Both the position numbers and the translations under genes were made by a program. From the NCBI GenBank assembly GCA_030544215.1, contig JARZZO010000011.1:46125587-46189586 (forward strand): a DNA stretch of 64,000 nt, in the 5' to 3' direction. The stretch comes from Zantedeschia hybrid cultivar. Taxonomy: Eukaryota; Streptophyta; Magnoliopsida; Alismatales; Araceae. Of this stretch, positions 57,671 to 64,000 are shown one piece after another (the stretch's first letter is position 1; each line of letters starts with the position of its first letter). The notes beneath the pieces were generated by a model that saw only the letters and a program-made list of their open reading frames with translations, was not told the DNA's origin and searched no databases.

Positions 57671-58227
57671 TAAAGCCAATCACTTTTATACAGAATACCC
57701 ATATTCTCTAAGTGACGCTCAAAAACATTTTGAGACAAAAGCTTTGTAAGTGGATCTGCTATGTTGTCGGCTGAGGGAACTCTTTCCACCACGACATCTC
57801 CTCGAGCTATAATCTCTCTGATCAGATGAAAGCGCCGCAGAATGTGCTTCGACTTCTGATGAGACCTCGGCTCTTTCGCTTGAGCAATCGCCCAATTGTT
57901 GTCACACAGCAGTGGGACGGGACCAAATATGCTTTCCACCACACCAAGATCGCCAATGAATTTCTTCATCCATACAGCTTCCTTGGCGGCTTTAGCAGCA
58001 GCAATATATTCGGCTTCCGTTGTCGAATCAGTAGTGGTTTCCTGCTTGGAACTTTTCCAACTCACTATTCCCCTGTTGAGTGTGAAAATAAAACCTGATG
58101 TTGACTTGCTGTCGTCAGGATCAGACTGAAAACTCGAGTCAGTATATTCTTGCAGCTTTAAGTCTCCTCCTCCATAGACTAGAAATAGATCCTTAGTCCT
58201 TCTCAAGTACTTAAGGATGCATTTCAC
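57670..58227 (-). CDS. RH: D RNase H domain of copia pol
   Basis: 185 codons, open to the natural stop. Catalytic positions are visible: EYTDSSFQSD (Asp), STTEAEYIAA (Glu), LLCDNNWAIA (Asp), SADNIADPLTK (Asp). KSKHILRRFHLIRE is the usual copia tail motif. It is in a different frame from the RT before it, so a one-base shift at about 58230 separates them; otherwise it appears intact. Confidence 0.9.
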   Translation of the reverse strand: MKCILKYLRRTKDLFLVYGGGDLKLQEYTDSSFQSDPDDSKSTSGFIFTLNRGIVSWKSSKQETTTDSTTEAEYIAAAKAAKEAVWMKKFIGDLGVVESIFGPVPLLCDNNWAIAQAKEPRSHQKSKHILRRFHLIREIIARGDVVVERVPSADNIADPLTKLLSQNVFERHLENMGILYKSDWL

Positions 58228-59039
58228 AGCCTTCCAGTGTCATCACCTGGATCTGCCTGATGTCTGCTCGTAACACTTAGAGCATATGCTACATCAGGTC
58301 TGGTACATAGCATGGCATACATGATGGACCCTATGGCAGAAGCATAGGGGACTTTATCCATCACTGCCCTCTCTTCAGGTGTCTTGGGAGACTGACCTTT
58401 AGAAAGTGAAATTCCATGTCTCATCGGTATGAGACCTCTCTTGGAATTTTCCATGCCAAACCTTTTGACAATGGTTTCTATGTACATGGATTGGGTTAAA
58501 GCTAGCATCTTCTTTGATCTATCTCTATAGATCCGTATTCCTAACATGTAAGATGCTTCTCCCAAATCCTTTATGGAGAAGTTCTTTGACAGCCATATCT
58601 TTACTGATGACATCATTCTTACATCATTCCCAATGAGTAGGATGTCGTCAACGTAAAGAACCAGAAATGTGATTGCGCTCCCACTGTTTTTCTTGTATAC
58701 ACAGGGCTCATCTTCATTCTCAATGAAGGCATAAGATTTTATCGCCTCATTAAATCTTATGTTCCAGCTTCGGGATGCTTGCTTCAGTCCATAAATGGAC
58801 CTTTGCAACTTGCATACCATGTCTGGAGATTCTTTGGATATGAATCCTTCTGGTTGTATCATATACACCTCCTCCTCAAGGTTTCCATTGAGGAAGGCAG
58901 TCTTCACATCCATCTGCCAGATTTCATAATCATGGTAGGCAGCAATGGCGAGAAGAATTCTGATGGACTTAATCATAGCAACGGGTGAAAAGGTTTCGTC
59001 ATAGTTAACACCTTGTCTTTGACGATAGCCTTTTGCCAC
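58224..59039 (-). pseudogene. RT: D reverse transcriptase
   Basis: 271 codons with all main copia RT motifs: GVNYDETFSPVAMIKSIRIL, WQMDVKTAFLNGNLEEEVYM, GLKQASRSWNIRFNEAI, FLVLYVDDILLIGND (catalytic YVDD), YMLGIRIYRDRSKKMLALTQ, and the later DKVPYASAIGSIMYAMLCTR. An upstream TAG (W to stop, at 59097-59099) separates it from the linker, and a frameshift at its end separates it from RNase H. The core itself has no stop. Confidence 0.92.
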
Positions 59040-59096
59040 TAATCTTACTTTATAAGTCTCAATACGTCCATCTGCACCGATCTTTCTTTTAAAGAT

Positions 59097-59627
59097 CTAT
59101 TTGCAGCCGATAGGTACTATACCATCGGGTAAATCTACCAAGTTCCAAAATTGGTTGATGTACATAGACTGTATTTCAGAATTCATGGCTTCCCGCCATT
59201 TTCCGGCCTCTGGACTTTCAATGGCCTCCTGGTAAGTCTTAGGATCATCATCCTCATTATAGAGTATCCTTGAACCATCTAAATTAATATGTCCCACATA
59301 TCTTTCTGGTGGTTTAGGTACTCTTTCAGACCTACGAGGTTCTTGTGTATCATTTTGAACAGGTCCAGAAACTGACGGTTCATCTGATGAACCATTGCCA
59401 GTTTGTGGGTCTGGAACTTCTTCCAGTGTTACTTTACTACCACTGTCCTTCTGGAGAATATAATCTTCTTCCAGAAAGACAGCTCTCCTGGCCACAAACA
59501 CCTTTTGTTCGCCAGGATGATAAAAGTAATATCCTTAAGTTTCCTTTGGATATCCCACAAATCTGCATTTGTCAGTTCTGAATTCCAGCTTATCTGCATC
59601 ATGTCTTTTGACATGAGCAGGACATCC
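59097..59627 (-). pseudogene. D integrase C-terminus and IN-RT linker
   Basis: Pieces in one frame: GCPAHVKRHDADKLEFRT, KCRFVGYPKET, then after a TAA YYFYHPGEQKVFVARRAVFL and the linker EPRRSERVPKPPERY. The stop at the junction with the integrase core replaces Trp (KVWGCPAH). These are copia signatures. Confidence 0.85.
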
Positions 59628-60392
59628 CTAGACTTTAACATGTTTAAGGTCTGGTTTCCTTCCATTCCATATCTCATATGGAGTGGTCTCAACAGATTTG
59701 CTGGGTACCTTTTTCATGATATACATAGCCGAGCTAAGTGCATATCCCCATAAGGACACTAGTAATTTGGACATGCTCATCATGGATCGCACCATTTCCA
59801 TTAATGTGCGATTTCTCCTTTCTGATACACCATTCATCTGAGGTGTATAAGGAGGTGTAAGCTGAGAAAGGATACCATTATCCTTTAAGTATTTAATGAA
59901 CTCAGTACTCGAGTATTCACCACCCCGATCAGATCGGGTGGTTTTTATATTCTTTCCTGTTTGTTTTTCTACTTCATTCTTAAATTCTCTGAATTTCTCA
60001 AAGGCTTCATATTTATACTTCAATAAGTATACATATCCAAACCTTGAGTAATCATCAGTGAATGTAATGAAGTATGAGAAACCACCAATGGCTTGGGTTG
60101 ACATAAGACCACATACATCTGAATGTATGAGTTCTAATATGCCTTTGGCTCGTTCTCCAGTTCCACTAAATGGAGACTTAGCCATTTTACCCATTAAACA
60201 TGACTCACAGGTTCCATATGATTCATAATCAAATGGATCCAAATATCTATCTTTATGCAACCTTTGGAGTCTGTTTTCACCAATGTGTCCAAGCCTACAA
60301 TGCCACAAGTAGGCTTTATTCATTTCATACTTACTTCTTTTAATTAAGGAACCGATATGTAAATTATCATGAGACACATTCAATAGATACAA
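59628..60392 (-). pseudogene. IN: D integrase core
   Basis: 254 codons. HHCC: WHCRLGHIGENRLQRLHKDR and CESCLMGKMAKSPF. DDE: ELIHSDVCGLMS (first Asp), TTRSDRGGEYSSTEF (second Asp), MNGVSERRNRTLMEMVRSMM (Glu). All catalytic residues are kept. It ends with a TAG in place of Trp. It is in frame with gag-protease upstream, separated by a TGA at about 60471 where C has Gly. Confidence 0.92.
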
Positions 60393-60471
60393 ACCATTGG
60401 ATAAAATAGCAGAAGCTATTAATTTATTTCTGAAATAAATTAAATAACTATTGTTCCCAAAATTTAAATTG

Positions 60472-61601
60472 TATCAAATTCTATCTAAACATGAAATATA
60501 AATGATGTTCCTTATTATGCTAGGTACATAATAACATTCATTTAATAAAAGTGTGTCTCTGGATGGTAGCTTGAGCTTCACTGTCCCCACAGCGATCGCC
60601 GCAACTCTTGCGCCGTTACCTAGTCTCAGCTCCACCTCGTCGGTCCTCAGCTTACGCCTTCTTGTCAGTGCCTGCACAAAATTGCAGATGTGAGATACAC
60701 ATCCAGTATCTAATACCCATGATGTACAATCTCTTATTGACAAGTTTACATCTATCATATAGATACCTGAAGCGTCCTGCTGCTTTACAGTTCCTTGAGC
60801 CTTGTCCTTGAGGTATTCTTTGCAATTCCTCTTCCAATGCCCTTTCTGGTGACAGTAGAAGCAATCACCTTTCTCAGCACTTTTACCTTTGTCTTTCTTG
60901 GCAACCTTTGCCTTTTTCTGAACCTTGTTCTTATTCTTTCGAAAAGCTTGGACTGCAAGTCTTTTTCTGTTGGTCTTACCAACCATGAGGACTTGGGGTT
61001 TATTCTTCACAAGGTTCCCCTCAACAGTCTTTAACATGTTCAGCAGTTCAACTAAGGTGGCCTGGATCTTGTTCATGTTAAAATTGACAATGAACTGAGC
61101 ATATGACGGTGGGAGTGAAGACAACACGAGGTCTGTGTGCATCTCCTTGGGAAGTATAATCCCAAAAGCATCCAGCCTCTCCACCCACTCAATCATCTTC
61201 AGCACGTGATTCTGTACTGAAGTTTCCTCTGCCATCTGAGCCTTGAACATATTCTTCGATATCTCAGATCGTTCGATTCTGCTCTGCTCACCAAAGAGCT
61301 CCTTCAAATGGAGCATGATGGATCTAGCATCCATCTCTTCATGTTGCATCTGCAACTCATTGCTCATAGAGGCTACCATATAGCATTGGGCCATGGTGGA
61401 ATCCTCCTTCCATTTTTCATACGCTATCATTTCCTCCTCTGGAGCATCTAATGCTGGTTCAGCAGGAGGTTCATTATCCAAGACATAGGCAATCTACTCA
61501 GACCTCAGGACTATCTTCAGGTTTTTGAGCCAGTCTGAGTAATTGGTGCCTGTCAAACGGTTGGCATCAAGTATGCCTCGCAACGGGTTATAGTGCGACA
61601 T
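60472..61601 (-). pseudogene. gag-PR: D gag-protease (copia)
   Basis: The start ATG at 61601 (NPLRGILDANRLTGTNYSDW) is shared with C. A TAG near 61495 replaces Gln (C has SEQIAYV), so the long open part begins at 61481. It has the gag helices, CFYCHQKGHWKRNC and WVLDTGCVSHIC (catalytic D-T-G). It ends at a TGA within the segment after SCLDRI. Confidence 0.92.
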
Positions 61602-63840
61602 TCTCGCCTACAGGAGATAATCAATCGATAATTAGCAGATATTCAGATTAACTAAAACAAGATATGGTCTTTTACTATCTAGTTTTACTCCCACTAATTT
61701 TCGACGGACTGTATAACCTTCAAATATACAGAACGGAAGACGCCGACTGTCTCCTAGTGGGGATCAGAATCTCCAAGCATCATAGTATGACCTCGGGTAA
61801 ACACATAGTATCATACTGCTATCTCAGAGCAATCATCTCATGATAATTGCAACTCCTTGCAATATCCGATCGTACTTTGGCTCCCAAGTTTAATGGTCTC
61901 GGGTGAACACAGTAGACCATTATCCCCGGTCTAAGTTTTACCATCAATACGTGACAGAGTAAAGTAGAAATATAGTTCCCGGGTAAACACGTGGATGACT
62001 ATATCGTTCCTCTACTCTTATCCAAAGGCATCTAATGCCATGATCAACAGTCCTCTCAACAGACAATGGCAGACCTTGGGTAAACACATAGTATCTGCCA
62101 TGACTGAATTAAGTTCCATTGATCATATTGATGGAGAGCCACGCGGTGCATTCTCAATGACTCGCGCTACGGCTTAGAGTTTGTAACGAAGGTTTTACTT
62201 ATTTAGTTCGGTCTCATCCTAGGTGACAGTATTAAATATATCGAATATATTATAAATACTAATAACCTAGCAAATATAAAGCACACGCATCACATACATG
62301 TCATTAGTGTGGTCATGGACGGCACTACGGTTTGACTTGAGCCAGACAGTCAAACGCACACACATACACAATATAACAACTTATATCATGAGTCTGCAAA
62401 CCCATGGATTCAATGAACTCTTTCATTTTCATCTGGTCAGCAGTTGTGGATCATCCTCGCTCCGCGTGCATCCGCCTCGATCAAATTACATCGTAATTCT
62501 CAATTACATGATAATTCAGAAAAGGAAGCCTTATGGCGATTACATCGAGGAGGAAGGTAGAAGTACAATAGAATATGAGAGGGAGAGGTTCACAGACCTC
62601 TATTTATTAATAGACAATAAACCACACAATCACATTCCACATCCACAATTATGCTCGTCCATGACCACCATGTGTTTTATTAAACAAACCACACATGAAT
62701 AACGCATCAAATGGCTAAATTAAAATTTTTGAAAATAATAATAATTTTGGTTTCATAAAACGAGGGACCAAACAAAATTTGGATTTAGGATTTTCGAAAA
62801 CTTTAGTATTTATTTCAAGCATGCTAATTTAAATCTAATTTAAACAAGCAAATCAATAACACATCAAATATGCATTAAAATCTAAAATTAATGGCTTCAG
62901 AAATATTCCATGCTCAATTTGAATAATTCAAATATTTATGGGCATATTTAACAATTAAATATAATAATTAATCTAACAACTTAGATTAATAATTTTGAAT
63001 TAACAACATTTGTTAATTGCTTGTGAAAATATCATAATCCAATCATTATGGCCCCAAAAATTAATAATTTAAAATTTATTATTACAATCACATTTTAATA
63101 ATAAAACGAAATTAAATTAATTTTAAAAAGCCCCCCAAATAATTTAAACTAATTAAATGGGGAAGGGGGGTTAAAGGGCTCAACCCTGCTGAGCCCCTGG
63201 CTCGGGCCGCCTGGCACGAGCCAGGGCCCAGCCGGGCCGGGTCCGGTCGGCGGCTAGGGAAATCCTAGCCGCCCGGCCGAACCGCTCGAGGTTCCCTGCA
63301 ACGCAGGGAACCCGACGGCGCCGCCCCTTTTTGGGGTCTTCTTCGGCGTCGATCCCGGCGCCGGCCGGGCACCGCTCCATGCCGCCGGCGAAGCCCTTTG
63401 CTCCGACGAGGTCCAGTGACCGGCGGTGGCCCTGGAGGTCCTCCGGAAAGGGGTTTATTTGCCCCCCTTTTTCCTCCAAAAATCCTGTTTTTGCAGGTTT
63501 CTCAAACCCGTGTGGAGGAAGAAGAAGGTCCATGGCCGTTCTTCCACGGCTTCCCATGCCACCAACAACTCGACCAGGGTCATTGGGCATGATTTACAGC
63601 GATTAGAACCCCTTAAAATCCATCTTTATGGATCCAACCATATCAAAACCACCCCGTTCTTCGACCAACGAAGAACACGACGAATAACCCCCAAAAATAA
63701 AATTTTCTTCAAATTTAAATCGCGATCTCATCGCAGTAATCATCTAATGATTATAAATCTTTCAAGAACATAAATTTAAGCATGGAATAAATTCAAAAAC
63801 CATAAATTTTAGAGACCGAAACGGCGAAAACACAGTGGAA
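61602..63840 (-). other. D leader (about 2.2 kb)
   Basis: No conserved gene. From gag outward: hairpin array (61784-62101), a stretch shared with C and E2 (62200-62700), an A+T-rich part (62700-63120) and a G+C-rich block (63180-63420). The minus frame 63180-63590 (136 codons, R/G/P-rich) is in the G+C block and has no counterpart in C. Confidence 0.75.
61784..62101 (-). promoter_or_regulatory. Array of four stem-variable hairpins in D leader
   Basis: Plus-strand stems: AGTATGA/TCATACT (61784-61790, 61811-61817), TAATGGTC/GACCATTA (61891-61898, 61915-61922), ATATAGT/ACTATAT (61970-61976, 61998-62004), ATGGCAGA/TCTGCCAT (62066-62073, 62094-62101). All are perfect. Each loop of 16-21 bases carries GGGTRAACAC. 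Same array as in C (54115-54427), with small stem changes. Confidence 0.85.
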
Positions 63841-63856
63841 CCTGGCTCTGATACCA
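63841..63856 (-). promoter_or_regulatory. D primer-binding site (tRNA-iMet)
   Basis: Minus strand TGGTATCAGAGCCAGG, one base from the LTR. Confidence 0.9.
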
Positions 63857-63857
63857 C

Positions 63858-64000
63858 TGTTGGGATCGTTGTGTCGGGATCCGATCCTCAAAACGCAGCG
63901 GAATAAAATTTTCGGGACCGGATCTGTCCCGTTTCGGTCGTTAAAACTAAAACCGATGTAGATCGATTTACCTTGCACGGATTCGAATGCGCGTCCGTTT
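63858..64000 (-). repeat. D 5' LTR, partial
   Basis: Plus strand TGTTGGGATCGTTGTG..., matching the start of 56103-57655. It runs past the window end. Confidence 0.92.

Larger units (their letters stand above)
56103..64000 (-). mobile_element. D: Ty1/copia element, same family as C, inverted, runs off window
   Basis: On the minus strand: 5' LTR (from beyond 64000 to 63858), PBS, leader, gag, protease, integrase, RT, RNase H, polypurine tract, 3' LTR (57655-56103). The gene order PR-IN-RT-RH is copia. Most of the polyprotein is one frame with point nonsense codons and one frameshift. It interrupts C's integrase; the expected TSD is AACCT (56098-56102), with its partner out of view. Confidence 0.93.

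Noticed and set aside
63180..63590. 136-codon frame in D leader as an upstream gene
   Set aside because: In a G+C-rich block; C's corresponding block does not keep the frame or sequence.

Overview
This is repeat-dense intergenic DNA from a large plant genome (an angiosperm is likely; the species cannot be read from the sequence). I see no host gene, rRNA or tRNA gene. Nearly every base belongs to a nest of LTR retrotransposons, most of them broken. I resolved the nesting by finding LTR ends (TG...CA), tRNA primer-binding sites (PBS), 5-bp target-site duplications (TSD), and sequence that resumes on the far side of each insertion. All homology statements come from reading by eye; no database was searched.

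Left part, 1-24340. E1 (1-8461, minus) is an Athila-lineage Ty3/gypsy element with a tRNA-Asp-type PBS; only its 5' LTR and gag-pol lie in the window. It sits inside E2, an old Ty1/copia element (minus; 8462-10225 and 15750-17039). E2 is also split by S1, a 5.5-kb apparent solo LTR (10226-15744, TSD ACAAT) full of GAGTCTGCGC dyads, and by E3, a Tat/Ogre-like element (plus, 17040-24340). E3 ends abruptly at 24340 against the integrase of G, an unrelated minus-strand gypsy element, with no LTR or TSD at the join.

Middle, 24341-42365. G (chromovirus-like) is split by a 15-kb array, 25904-40934 (TSD AAACC). The array is LTR-gag-LTR-gag-LTR of a gag-only, non-autonomous family. LTR1 carries two further solo LTRs (27094-28679, copia, TSD GTACG; 29048-31620, relative of the host LTR, opposite strand). 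LTR2 carries a 420-bp hAT-type MITE (8-bp TSD).

Right part, 42366-64000. C is a Ty1/copia element (plus, from 42366) with a tRNA-iMet PBS and a leader of about 2.3 kb. H, an 8.4-kb Athila-like element with gag and protease but no reverse transcriptase or integrase (44405-52780, TSD GCCGG), is inserted in that leader. D, a second copy of the C family in opposite orientation, interrupts C's integrase at 56103 and runs off the window.

The least-explained signals are RNA-like. (1) A row of four hairpins in the copia leader has different stem sequences but a near-constant loop motif. (2) CTGAATRGCGTC/GACGCSATTCAG dyads recur in two unrelated gypsy families. (3) S1 has a different dyad repeated every 192-193 bp. 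(4) A GNRA-type hairpin is conserved in the leaders of E1 and H.
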